Shown here piece by piece: positions 29,780-37,341 of a stretch of 64,000 nucleotides of DNA. The notes under the pieces are model-generated. The model made no database searches, was not told the origin of the DNA, and saw only the letters and a program-made list of their open reading frames with translations. Each line of letters starts with the position of its first letter. Positions within the stretch are counted from its first letter, which is position 1. Source of the stretch: Paracoccaceae bacterium. Its GTDB lineage: Bacteria; Pseudomonadota; Alphaproteobacteria; Rhodobacterales; Rhodobacteraceae. The stretch spans positions 157,770 to 221,769 of the forward strand of contig JAFGTV010000038.1 in assembly GCA_016938875.1 (NCBI GenBank), read 5' to 3'. The translations under genes were made by a program, and so were the position numbers.

Positions 29780-30082
29780 GTGGCGCGCGCGCCGCTTTTC
29801 CTGGCCCGGCAGGGGTACCGGCGGCGACGCCTGGCGGATATGGCGCGGTTGATGCCGGTGCTGGGGCTGGCGCTGTTCCTGGTGCCGCTGCTGGATGCCA
29901 ACGGCGGCTTTGGCGCGGGGATGCTGATCTATCTGTTCACCGTCTGGTTCGGGCTGATCGCGGGCACGGCGGTGCTGGCGCGCAGGCTGTGCGTCGCGGC
30001 GCAACAGCAGGACGCGGAAACCGCCACGACCGGGGCAGGGGCCGGGAACGGGGCCGGGGCTGACCCGGAGGGGCGGCGATGA
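29780..30082 (+). CDS. Small two-helix membrane protein paired with the SLC5 kinase
   Basis: 100 residues. Two hydrophobic helices (about 24-41 and 47-66) lie between an Arg-rich N-terminus and a low-complexity Ala/Gly/Thr-rich tail. It overlaps the kinase gene by 4 nt. Many SLC5 acetate/solute symporters are preceded by a small two-helix subunit (DUF4212/YjcH-like); position and topology fit that role here, though sequence identity to that family is not evident to me. Confidence 0.75.
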   Translation: MARAPLFLARQGYRRRRLADMARLMPVLGLALFLVPLLDANGGFGAGMLIYLFTVWFGLIAGTAVLARRLCVAAQQQDAETATTGAGAGNGAGADPEGRR

Positions 30083-32769
30083 TCGCGTTCAACCTGCTGG
30101 TGGCGATCTGCCTGGCCTATGTGGTGTTTCTGTTCGGCGTGGCCTTTCTGGCCGAACGGCGCGCGGCGCGCGGGCAGGGCGGCTGGTTGCGCTCGTCGGC
30201 GGTCTATACGCTGTCGCTGTCGGTCTATTGCACGGCCTGGACGTTTTACGGCGCGGTGGGATACGCGGCCCGCTCGGGGCTGGAATTCGTGACGATCTAC
30301 CTCGGCCCGACGCTGGTGCTGATCGGCTGGTGGTGGACCCTGCGCAAGCTGGTGCGCATCGGCAAGACCCAGCGCATCACCTCGGTCGCGGACCTGATCT
30401 CGTCGCGCTATGGCAAGTCGAACACGCTGGGCGTGATCGTGACGCTGATCGCGGTGGTCGGCACGACGCCCTATATCGCGCTGCAACTGCAATCGGTGAC
30501 GCTGTCCTTTGCGGTCTTTGCCCCCGAAAGCGCGACGCGCTGGGGGGCGGGGGATCTGAACGCGACCGCGCTGACCGTGGCGGCGGGGCTGGCGGTGTTC
30601 ACGGTGCTGTTCGGCACCCGCAACCTGGATGCCAACGAGCGTCACCACGGGGTCGTCACCGCCATCGCCGTCGAGGCGGTGGTCAAGCTGGTGGCCCTGA
30701 TGGCGGTGGGCGTGTTCGTGGTCTGGGGTCTGGCCGGGGGCGTGGGGGCGATGCTGGAGCGGATCGAGGCCTCGCCGCTGGCGGGTATGCCGGTGGTGCC
30801 GGGGCGCTGGATGGGGCTGACCTTCTTGTCGGCCGCCGCGATCCTGACCCTGCCGCGGATGTTCCAGGTCCTGGTGGTCGAGAACGAGGACGAGCGTCAC
30901 CTGGCCACCGCCGCCTGGGCGTTCCCGGCCTACCTGTTCCTGATGAGCCTTTTCGTGGTGCCGATCGCGGTGATGGGCCTGTCCGAGATGGCGCCGGGGT
31001 CCAACCCCGACCTCTTCGTGCTGAGCCTGCCGTTGGCCCATGGCCGCGACGGGCTGGCGACGCTGGCGTTCCTGGGGGGATTTTCCTCGGCCACCTCGAT
31101 GGTGATCGTGGCGGCGATCGCGCTGTCGACCATGGTGTCGAACCATATCGTGATGCCGCTGTTTCTGAACTGGACGCGGGCCGGGGCGACGATGTCGGGC
31201 GATGTGCGCACGCTGGTGCTGCGCGCGCGGCGGGTGTCGATCGGGGCGGTGCTGTTCCTGGGCTATCTCTATTACCGACTGACCGGCGGGTCCGAGGCGC
31301 TGGCGGCGATCGGGTTGATCTCTTTCGCCGGGGTGGCGCAGGTGCTGCCCGCCTTGCTGGGGGGGATATTGTGGCGCGGCGCGACCCGGACCGGGGCCAT
31401 CGCGGGGCTGGCGGCGGGGTTTTCGGTCTGGGCCTACACGCTGTTTCTGCCCAGCGTGGGCGAGGGGGCGGTGATGGGTGCGCGGCTGTTGGCCGAGGGG
31501 CCCTGGGGGATCGGCTGGCTGCGGCCTCAGGCGCTCTTTGGGCTGGAGGGGCTGGACCCGCTGGTGCATGCGGTGGTGTTTTCCATGGCGGCCAACGTGG
31601 CGGCCTTTGTCAGCGTGTCGCTGGCGGGGTTTCCCAGCCCGATGGAGCGGCTGCAAGGCGCGCAATTCGTCAACGTGTTCGACCATTCCACCGCCGGGCA
31701 GGGCTGGAGCCAGGGCCGCGCCGAGGCCGAGGATCTGCTGCTGATGACCCAGCGCATCCTGGGCCCGGTCGAGGCGCAGGGGTTGTTTCAGCGCGCCGCC
31801 GCTGGCCAGGGCAAGCAGGGCTATCTGCCCGATATCACGCCTGAATTCCTGCAACGGCTGGAACGCCAACTGGCCGGGTCCGTGGGGGCGGCCACGGCCC
31901 ATGCGATGGTCGGGCAGATCGTCGGGCGTTCGTCCGTGTCGGTCGAGGATCTGATGCGGGTGGCCGACGAGACCGCGCAGATGATGGAATATTCCAGCCA
32001 GCTCGAGGCCAAGTCCGAGGAACTGGCCCGCACCGCGCGCCAGCTGCGCGAGGCCAACGAAAAGCTGACCGGGCTGTCGGTGCAAAAGGATGCCTTCCTC
32101 AGCCAGATCAGCCATGAATTGCGCACGCCGATGACCTCGATCCGCGCGTTTTCCGAGATCTTGATGGATGGCGACCGGCTGGACCCGGCGGAACTGGGCA
32201 AATATTCGCGCATCATCCACGAGGAATCGCTGCGCCTGACCCGGCTGCTGGACGATCTGCTGGATCTGTCGGTTCTGGAAAACGGCCAGGTCACGCTGCA
32301 TGCCCAGCCGGTGAACCTGCACGATCTGCTGGACCGCGCGCTGGCCGCCACCGGCAGCCCGGTGGGCGGTGGCGGGCTGCATCTGCGGCGCGATCCGGGG
32401 GCCGAGCGGGTCGTGCTGGTGACCGATGGCGACCGGCTGAGCCAGGTGTTCATCAACCTGATCGCCAATGCGCAGAAATATTGCGACGCCGCAGTGCCGG
32501 AACTGACGATCCGGGTGCGCGCGGCCCACGGCGCGGTGGCGGTGGATTTCATCGACAACGGGTCCGGCATCCCGGCGCAAAGCCAGGCGATCATCTTCGA
32601 GAAATTCTCGCGCCTGTCGGATCCGCGTTCGGCGGGCGGCGCCGGGCTGGGCCTGGCGATCTGCCGCGAAATCATGGTTCGGCTGGGGGGCTCGATCAGC
32701 TATCTGCCGGGGCAGGGCGGGGCGGCATTCCGGGTCAGCCTGCCGCTGAGGCGGGCCGAGGCGGCCTAG
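30079..32769 (+). CDS. SLC5-type (sodium:solute symporter) sensor histidine kinase, CbrA/CrbS-like
   Basis: 896 residues. Residues 1-about 530 form a 12-13-helix SSS/SLC5 transporter-like domain. Residues about 540-650 form a helical linker resembling the STAC domain of CbrA/CrbS. A coiled coil follows (SQLEAKSEELARTARQLREANEKL), then HisKA with His679 in FLSQISHELRTPM and a complete HATPase: N box DRLSQVFINLIANAQKY, G1 DFIDNGSGIP, G2 GGAGLGLAICREI. No PAS and no fused receiver. CrbS controls acs and CbrA controls carbon use in other bacteria. The genomic link to acs and scfR supports a short-chain acid sensing role (inference). Confidence 0.92.
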   Translation: MIAFNLLVAICLAYVVFLFGVAFLAERRAARGQGGWLRSSAVYTLSLSVYCTAWTFYGAVGYAARSGLEFVTIYLGPTLVLIGWWWTLRKLVRIGKTQRITSVADLISSRYGKSNTLGVIVTLIAVVGTTPYIALQLQSVTLSFAVFAPESATRWGAGDLNATALTVAAGLAVFTVLFGTRNLDANERHHGVVTAIAVEAVVKLVALMAVGVFVVWGLAGGVGAMLERIEASPLAGMPVVPGRWMGLTFLSAAAILTLPRMFQVLVVENEDERHLATAAWAFPAYLFLMSLFVVPIAVMGLSEMAPGSNPDLFVLSLPLAHGRDGLATLAFLGGFSSATSMVIVAAIALSTMVSNHIVMPLFLNWTRAGATMSGDVRTLVLRARRVSIGAVLFLGYLYYRLTGGSEALAAIGLISFAGVAQVLPALLGGILWRGATRTGAIAGLAAGFSVWAYTLFLPSVGEGAVMGARLLAEGPWGIGWLRPQALFGLEGLDPLVHAVVFSMAANVAAFVSVSLAGFPSPMERLQGAQFVNVFDHSTAGQGWSQGRAEAEDLLLMTQRILGPVEAQGLFQRAAAGQGKQGYLPDITPEFLQRLERQLAGSVGAATAHAMVGQIVGRSSVSVEDLMRVADETAQMMEYSSQLEAKSEELARTARQLREANEKLTGLSVQKDAFLSQISHELRTPMTSIRAFSEILMDGDRLDPAELGKYSRIIHEESLRLTRLLDDLLDLSVLENGQVTLHAQPVNLHDLLDRALAATGSPVGGGGLHLRRDPGAERVVLVTDGDRLSQVFINLIANAQKYCDAAVPELTIRVRAAHGAVAVDFIDNGSGIPAQSQAIIFEKFSRLSDPRSAGGAGLGLAICREIMVRLGGSISYLPGQGGAAFRVSLPLRRAEAA

Positions 32770-32836
32770 GCGCGGAAACCCTTTGTAAACCTGGATCGTG
32801 CATCACCGTGGAAACGCGCGGGAGAGCAGACAGGCA

Positions 32837-33799
32837 ATGACCGACGACGCACATCGGGCGATACTCAGGCGGATGTCTGGTGGCGGTGCCGGACCGGGTG
32901 CCACGCCGGGGGGCGGGTCCGGGTCCGCGGGTCCGGGCGGTGAGGCGGTGCAGGCGCTGCGCCTTGCCGCCGCCCGCGCCGCGTCCGAGGGGTTCGGGCT
33001 GAGCGTGCTGGCCGAGGTCGACGCGCCGCTGCGCCCCAAACTTGAGGATCTGGAGGGCGAGCTTGGCCCCGGCACGCTGGCGGTTCTGCTGGCCGGCGGG
33101 GCGGGGCGCACCGGGCTGGCGGTCTATGCGCCCGAGCTGGCGCAGGCGTTGCTGGAATGGCGGCTGCTGGGCATGATGTCCGAAGAGGCCCCGGCGCCGC
33201 GCGCGATGACCGCCACCGATGCCGCCCTGCTGGCCGATCTGACCGACCCGATGCTGGCCGGGCTAGGCGCGGCGCTGGGCGCGCGTCCGGGCGGGGAATG
33301 GGCGGCGGGCTATGCCCAGGGCGCGCGCCTCGAGGATGTCCGGCAATTGCCGCTGCGGCTGGCGGCGGGGGCCTATCACGGGTTCCGCCTGCACCTGCGG
33401 CTGGGCGGTGCGGGGCGCGGCGGCGCGCTGTTCCTGGCCCTGCCAGAGGCCCGTCCGCTGCCCGTCGCCGCGACCGCTGTCGCCGGTGCCGGGCCTTTGT
33501 GGTCCGATCGAATGCAATCGGGGGTTTTGGGCGCGGCCGTGACGTTGAACGCGGTGCTGTGGCGGTTGCGGATGCCGGTGGCGCAGGCCGGACAATTGGC
33601 GCCGGGCGATCTGGTGCCGCTGCCCGCCGCCTGCCTGGGCCGCGTCCGGCTGGAGGGGGCGGGGCGCACGGCGCTGGCGCTGGGCCGGTTGGGCCAGGCC
33701 CACGGCGAACGCGCGGTCAGGATAGAGGGGATCGGAGCCGCGCCCGCCCCTGACCCGATCCCGGATCACGCGGACATGGCCCTGACCGCGCAACCCTGA
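32837..33799 (+). CDS. FliM/FliN-family C-terminal (SpoA) domain protein
   Basis: 320 residues. A disordered Gly-rich patch (about 14-35) follows the start. A middle region resembles the FliM CheC-like fold, with ALLADLTDPMLAGLGAALG. A C-terminal SpoA-like domain (about 235-300) reads VTLNAVLWRLRMPVAQAGQLAPGDLVPLP...VRLEGAGRTALALGRLGQAHGERAVRI, the shape of the FliM C-terminus. No other flagellar gene is present. It follows the SLC5 kinase by 67 nt with its own ribosome site (AGAGCAGACAGGCA). FliM-type proteins bind phosphorylated CheY; a CheY-like receiver lies three genes upstream. Confidence 0.75.
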   Translation: MTDDAHRAILRRMSGGGAGPGATPGGGSGSAGPGGEAVQALRLAAARAASEGFGLSVLAEVDAPLRPKLEDLEGELGPGTLAVLLAGGAGRTGLAVYAPELAQALLEWRLLGMMSEEAPAPRAMTATDAALLADLTDPMLAGLGAALGARPGGEWAAGYAQGARLEDVRQLPLRLAAGAYHGFRLHLRLGGAGRGGALFLALPEARPLPVAATAVAGAGPLWSDRMQSGVLGAAVTLNAVLWRLRMPVAQAGQLAPGDLVPLPAACLGRVRLEGAGRTALALGRLGQAHGERAVRIEGIGAAPAPDPIPDHADMALTAQP

Positions 33800-33932
33800 C
33801 CCGGTGCAGGGCCTTGGGCGCGGATCAAGGGTCTGGCGCGGGGCATACGGCCCACGCCCCGTGTCACGGGGCGGGCGGTTCGAGCCGTCCCGCGCGGGGG
33901 CGGGGCGGGTTTCAACGGCGCGCCGTGACCGG

Positions 33933-34376
33933 CTATCGGGCCGCGGCCAGCATGTCGATCTGGCTGCGCAGGCCGGGCATGGCCAGGCCCGCGTTGGCCA
34001 GGGCGTCCATGATGTCATCGGTCGGGATGCGCCCCGCCGAGGCAAAGGCCCAGATCAGCGCCGCGCGGATCCCGGCGGCGCAATAGGCGAAATGCGGCCC
34101 CGGCAGGTCGCGCAGCGCGGCGATCTCGGCCTCCAGCAGGTCGGGGGTGATCGGCCCGTGCGGTACCGCGACCTGGGCGAACGCCATCCCCGCGGCCTGG
34201 GCGGCGGCCTGCATGTCGGCGGCGCGCTCGCCGGGGGGCACCTCGTCATCGGGGCGGTTGCAGATCAGGGTGCGAAACCCGGCGGCGGCCAATTGCGCCA
34301 GGCTCTCGGCATCTGGCTGGGCGGCGGCGGCGAACGCATCGGTCAGGCGCGCCATCGGGGGCAGCGGCGCGGTCAT
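33933..34376 (-). CDS. DUF442 (TIGR01244-type) sulfur transferase/phosphatase-like protein
   Basis: 147 residues with a tyrosine-phosphatase/rhodanese-like fold. The active-site Cys is in HFAYCAAGIRAALIWA (C-x3-G-x-R arrangement). DUF442 domains are fused or adjacent to persulfide dioxygenases in Blh-type sulfide detoxification. Start ATG 34376 overlaps the upstream YeeE-type stop by 4 nt. It is the last gene of the persulfide operon on this strand. It probably transfers sulfane sulfur between low-molecular thiols and sulfite or protein acceptors. Confidence 0.88.
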   Translation of the reverse strand: MTAPLPPMARLTDAFAAAAQPDAESLAQLAAAGFRTLICNRPDDEVPPGERAADMQAAAQAAGMAFAQVAVPHGPITPDLLEAEIAALRDLPGPHFAYCAAGIRAALIWAFASAGRIPTDDIMDALANAGLAMPGLRSQIDMLAAAR

Positions 34377-34798
34377 GCCGGTGCCCTCAGCCGGATCATC
34401 AGCGGCACCGCGGCCCACATCCCCGCCACCATCGCGGCAAAGAACAGCCAATGTCCCCAGCCGCCATAGCCCAACGAGGCCACCGCTGGGCCCGGGCACA
34501 GCCCGGCCAGCCCCCAACCCGCGCCGAAAAGGGATGACCCGATGATCAGGTCGCGTCCTACCTCGGGGCGCGGCGGGGCGGGAAAATCGCCGCCCAGCAC
34601 GGGCCGACGCCCGCGCGCGACGATCCAGGCCAGCGCCATCGGGATCATCGCCCCGCCCATCACGAAGGCCAGCGTCGGATCCCAGTCGCCGAACACGTCC
34701 AGCCAGCCTTGGACCTTTTTGGTGTCGGTCATTCCCGACACGAAAAGCCCGGCCCCGAAAAGCGCCCCGGACAGCGCCGCGAACATCGCCCTGCGCAT
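34373..34798 (-). CDS. YeeE/YedE half-size membrane protein (second subunit)
   Basis: 141 residues with four predicted helices and the family stretch GAGWGLAGLCPGPAVASLGYGGWG, whose Cys is typically conserved in YeeE/YedE sulfur-compound channels. An extra conserved patch, GLFVSGMTDTKKVQGWLDVFGDWDPTLAFVMGGAM, is characteristic of the DUF6691/YeeE-2 type. It overlaps the partner gene by one base (TGATG) and the DUF442 gene by 4 nt. The pair together equals one full-length YeeE (compare the SoxT-like protein at 48889). Confidence 0.9.
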   Translation of the reverse strand: MRRAMFAALSGALFGAGLFVSGMTDTKKVQGWLDVFGDWDPTLAFVMGGAMIPMALAWIVARGRRPVLGGDFPAPPRPEVGRDLIIGSSLFGAGWGLAGLCPGPAVASLGYGGWGHWLFFAAMVAGMWAAVPLMIRLRAPA

Positions 34799-35226
34799 CA
34801 GATCACCCCCAGCATGTGGCGAAACACCACGACCGTCAGGCCGCCCGCCAGGATGTAGAACACCGTCGAGACGATACCGCGCATCGACAGACGCGACATG
34901 CCGCACACCCCGTGCCCCGAGGTGCAGCCATTGGCCAGCCGCGTGCCGATCCCCACCATCAGCCCGGCCGCGATCAGCACGGCGATGTTGGTGGTCACAT
35001 GGGTGTCGACCTCGCGGTAGATCGGGATCAGCGGCAGCGGCATCAGCGCGCAGCCCAGCAAGAAGGCCAGCCGCTCGGCCCAGGTTCGCATCCCCGAGCC
35101 ATCCACCAGCCCGCCCAGGATGCCCGAGGCCCCCATGATGCGCCCATTCACCAAAAGATAGAGCGCGCCCGCGGTGCCGATCATCAGCCCGCCGACGAAC
35201 CCCCAGATCCAATCGGTTTCCAACAT
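34798..35226 (-). CDS. YeeE/YedE half-size membrane protein (first subunit)
   Basis: 142 residues with four predicted helices and the signature LANGCTSGHGVCGMSRLSMRGIVST, carrying the two Cys of the first YeeE half. Full-length YeeE proteins import thiosulfate. Half-size pairs in persulfide operons are thought to move sulfane-sulfur species. It is preceded by a 167-nt GC-rich gap after the dioxygenase gene with several short inverted repeats, possibly an attenuator. Confidence 0.9.
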   Translation of the reverse strand: MLETDWIWGFVGGLMIGTAGALYLLVNGRIMGASGILGGLVDGSGMRTWAERLAFLLGCALMPLPLIPIYREVDTHVTTNIAVLIAAGLMVGIGTRLANGCTSGHGVCGMSRLSMRGIVSTVFYILAGGLTVVVFRHMLGVI

Positions 35227-35393
35227 GTCCCTTGTCTTTCCCTGTGGCCGGGCGCCGACGCGCCGGCCTTGTTCCCTGGTTGGGCGCGGGCCGGGGGCCG
35301 GCCGGTGCCTTTTTTATCGGGGCCCTTGTTGCCGTGGCCGCGCGGGTTCCCGCCCGGCGGCCTGCGCCCGTCCCTGGTCCGGTTCCCGCCGGA

Positions 35394-36257
35394 TCAGAGC
35401 TTGTTGATCGGCACCTTGAGATAGACCGTGCCGTTGTCCTCGGGCTCGGGCATCTGGCCGGCGCGCATGTTGACCTGCAACGATGGCACGATCAGCCGGG
35501 GCATCGCCAGGGTCGCGTCGCGCTCGGTGCGCATGCGCACAAAGCTGTCCTTGGCATTGCCCGCGCCGACATGGATGTTGCGCGCCTTTTGCTCGCCCAC
35601 GGTGGTTTCCCAGGCGTATTGATCGCGCCCCGGCGCCTTGTAGTCGTGGCCGACAAAGATCCGCGTGGACTCGGGCAGGGCCAGGATCTTTTGCACGGAC
35701 TCATACAGCGTCTCGGCAGAGCCGCCGGGGAAATCGCAGCGCGCGGTGCCGAAATCGGGCATGAACAGCGTGTCGCCCACGAAGGCCGCGTCGCCGATCA
35801 CATAGGTCAGGCAGGCCGGGGTATGGCCCGGCGTGTGCAGCACGTCGCCGCGCAACTGGCCGATGTGGAAACTGTCGCCCTGGGCAAAGAGGCGGTCGAA
35901 CTGGCTGCCGTCGCGTTGAAACGAGGTGCCCTCGTTGAACACCTTGCCAAAGGTGTCCTGCACCACGCGGATGTTTTCACCGATGCCGATCTTGCCGCCG
36001 ACATGGTCCTGCAAATAGGGCGCGGCGGACAGGTGGTCGGCATGGACATGGGTTTCCAGCAGCCACTCGATTTCCAGCCCTTCGGCCTGGACCCAGGCGA
36101 TGATCGCGTCGGCCGAGCGGGTGTCGGTATGGCCCGAGGCGTAGTCGAAATCGAGGACCGAGTCGACGATCGCGGCCTTTTTGCTGCTGGGATCACGTAC
36201 CACGTAGGACACCGTGTTGGTGGCGTCGTCGAAGAACGCTTTGACATCGGGGGACAT
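35394..36257 (-). CDS. Persulfide dioxygenase-like MBL-fold hydrolase (Blh/ETHE1 type)
   Basis: 287 residues. The metallo-beta-lactamase metal site shows His70, His72, Asp74 and His75 in ETHVHADHLSAAPY, then HTPGHTPACLTYVIGDAAFVGDTLFMPDFGTARCDFPGG and FVGHDYK. ETHE1-type enzymes oxidise glutathione persulfide to sulfite and use one iron at this site. ATG at 36257 is chosen because AAAGGAG lies 7 nt upstream. It leads the operon with the YeeE pair and DUF442. An upstream palindrome suggests control by a sulfide-sensing ArsR repressor. Confidence 0.9.
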   Translation of the reverse strand: MSPDVKAFFDDATNTVSYVVRDPSSKKAAIVDSVLDFDYASGHTDTRSADAIIAWVQAEGLEIEWLLETHVHADHLSAAPYLQDHVGGKIGIGENIRVVQDTFGKVFNEGTSFQRDGSQFDRLFAQGDSFHIGQLRGDVLHTPGHTPACLTYVIGDAAFVGDTLFMPDFGTARCDFPGGSAETLYESVQKILALPESTRIFVGHDYKAPGRDQYAWETTVGEQKARNIHVGAGNAKDSFVRMRTERDATLAMPRLIVPSLQVNMRAGQMPEPEDNGTVYLKVPINKL

Positions 36258-36282
36258 GGGTTTGCTCCTTTGCACGCTTTCT

Positions 36283-36310
36283 AAACATATGCGTGTTCCG
36301 TGATATGTTT
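36283..36310. promoter_or_regulatory. Candidate operator of the persulfide operon
   Basis: A perfect inverted repeat AAACATAT (36283-36290) and ATATGTTT (36303-36310), centre to centre 20 bp, lies 26-53 nt upstream of the dioxygenase start. It is a suitable target for a BigR/SqrR/SoxR-type ArsR repressor (inference). Confidence 0.55.
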
Positions 36311-36331
36311 CAATGGCAACATTTTGCCCAT

Positions 36332-36345
36332 TTGACGTGGGTCAA
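36332..36345. promoter_or_regulatory. FNR-family-like box TTGAC-N4-GTCAA
   Basis: TTGACGTGGGTCAA is a perfect 5-bp inverted repeat with the 4-nt spacer of CRP/FNR family sites; it differs from the FNR consensus by one base per half. It lies 57 nt before the DksA-like gene and 75 nt before the persulfide dioxygenase start on the other strand. Confidence 0.4.
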
Positions 36346-36401
36346 GGCCGGGCGGAAATCCGCCGTGCAAAGGTTCCTGAAAACGGGAACTGGAGACACC
36401 G

Positions 36402-36719
36402 ATGGCGACGCGACAGGACCGGAAGCAGCAGCTTCTGAAACGGTTGGGTGAGTTGGACAGCCGCCTGCACGGGATCGAGGAAGAGTTGGACGCGCACCAG
36501 TCCAAGGATTGGGGCGAGTTGGCTGTCGAACGTGAAGAGGACGAAGTGCTGGAAGGTATCGGGTCCTCGGGGCTGGCCGAGATCAAGCAGATCGGCGCGG
36601 CGCTGGCGCGAATCGAGGATGGCAGCTACGGTTTTTGTGTCCGATGCGGCGATGAGATCGCCGAGGAACGCCTCGACGTGGTACCGGCTACGCCATTTTG
36701 CCGCAATTGCGCTGGCTGA
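36402..36719 (+). CDS. DksA/TraR-family C4 zinc finger protein
   Basis: 105 residues: an N-terminal coiled-coil hairpin (about 5-70) and a C-terminal zinc finger with Cys79/Cys82 (FCVRCG) and Cys100/Cys103 (FCRNC). DksA-type proteins enter the RNA polymerase secondary channel. This is a short form that lacks the canonical DxxDxA tip as far as I can see, having ELAVEREEDEVLEGIG instead. Its role may therefore differ from DksA. It is divergent from the persulfide operon. Confidence 0.85.
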   Translation: MATRQDRKQQLLKRLGELDSRLHGIEEELDAHQSKDWGELAVEREEDEVLEGIGSSGLAEIKQIGAALARIEDGSYGFCVRCGDEIAEERLDVVPATPFCRNCAG

Positions 36720-36744
36720 CGCGCGGTGTAAGGGAACGATCGGC

Positions 36745-37038
36745 ATGAATGATACGACCCCCCAGCGCCGCGCGCCGCAGTTTGCGGGCAGAGCGGTCCA
36801 TGACGATCAGCGCGCGATGATCCGTGCGCGGATCGAGATGTTGCTGTCCAACGGCACGGTCGCCGCCCAGGTCAACAGCAGCCTGCGCAACAAGGCGCGA
36901 CGCGACAGCCCCTGGGCCGATGCCCCGGAGGGTCTGCGCGACGATCGATCCGCCCTACGCGACCCCGGGGCACGCGGCATCCAGAAAGGGAGGGACAGCA
37001 AATGGCCTTCGAAGAGCTCAAGGCCGGGATCGCTCTGA
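36745..37038 (+). CDS. Small hypothetical protein
   Basis: 97 codons starting MNDTTPQRRAPQFAGRAVHDDQRAMIRARIEMLLSNGTVAAQVNSSLRNKARRDSPWADAPEGL. It is basic and soluble, with no recognised domain. AAGGGAA precedes the start. The last 37 nt overlap the next gene, and the corresponding tail (GIQKGRDSKWPSKSSRPGSL) is low-quality protein, so only the first three quarters look selected. It may be a real short gene or a chance frame. Confidence 0.35.
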   Translation: MNDTTPQRRAPQFAGRAVHDDQRAMIRARIEMLLSNGTVAAQVNSSLRNKARRDSPWADAPEGLRDDRSALRDPGARGIQKGRDSKWPSKSSRPGSL

Positions 37039-37214
37039 TCCTGGAAGAGATCGAAAAACGTCCCGAAGATCGTCACGTCCTGCAAGAGGAACTGCGCGAG
37101 AAAATCTCCGAGATGCGCAGCCTGGGCCAGCCAGTCCCCGAGGACATCCTGCGCCTGGAAGAGCAGTTGGGCGATGACGATGCGGACGATCTTTACGACA
37201 ACATGCCGGTCTGA
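37002..37214 (+). CDS. Small acidic helical protein, conserved-looking hypothetical
   Basis: 70 residues, MAFEELKAGIALILEEIEKRPEDRHVLQEELREKISEMRSLGQPVPEDILRLEEQLGDDDADDLYDNMPV: an alpha-helical, strongly acidic protein without signal or membrane segments. A very good AAAGGGAGGG ribosome site is 7 nt upstream. Function unknown. Confidence 0.7.
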   Translation: MAFEELKAGIALILEEIEKRPEDRHVLQEELREKISEMRSLGQPVPEDILRLEEQLGDDDADDLYDNMPV

Positions 37215-37341
37215 ACGGCCCTGATCCGATCCAGATGTTGCGTTTCGCGTGCGCCTGCCCCCTAATAAGGGGAAGGACACTGCCCGTTTCTGCATCCACA
37301 GACGCAGGTTGGGACGGGCGACGCGCAAGGGGATCGCGCAT

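Noticed and set aside
29929-32580. An 883-codon minus-strand frame opposite the SLC5 kinase
   Set aside because: Shadow of the kinase reading frame with low-complexity Arg/Gln/His sequence and no recognisable motif.
34373-35226. Frameshift splitting one YeeE gene into two
   Set aside because: Both halves have their own start, complete helices and Cys motifs, and the TGATG junction is a normal coupled arrangement in this operon type.
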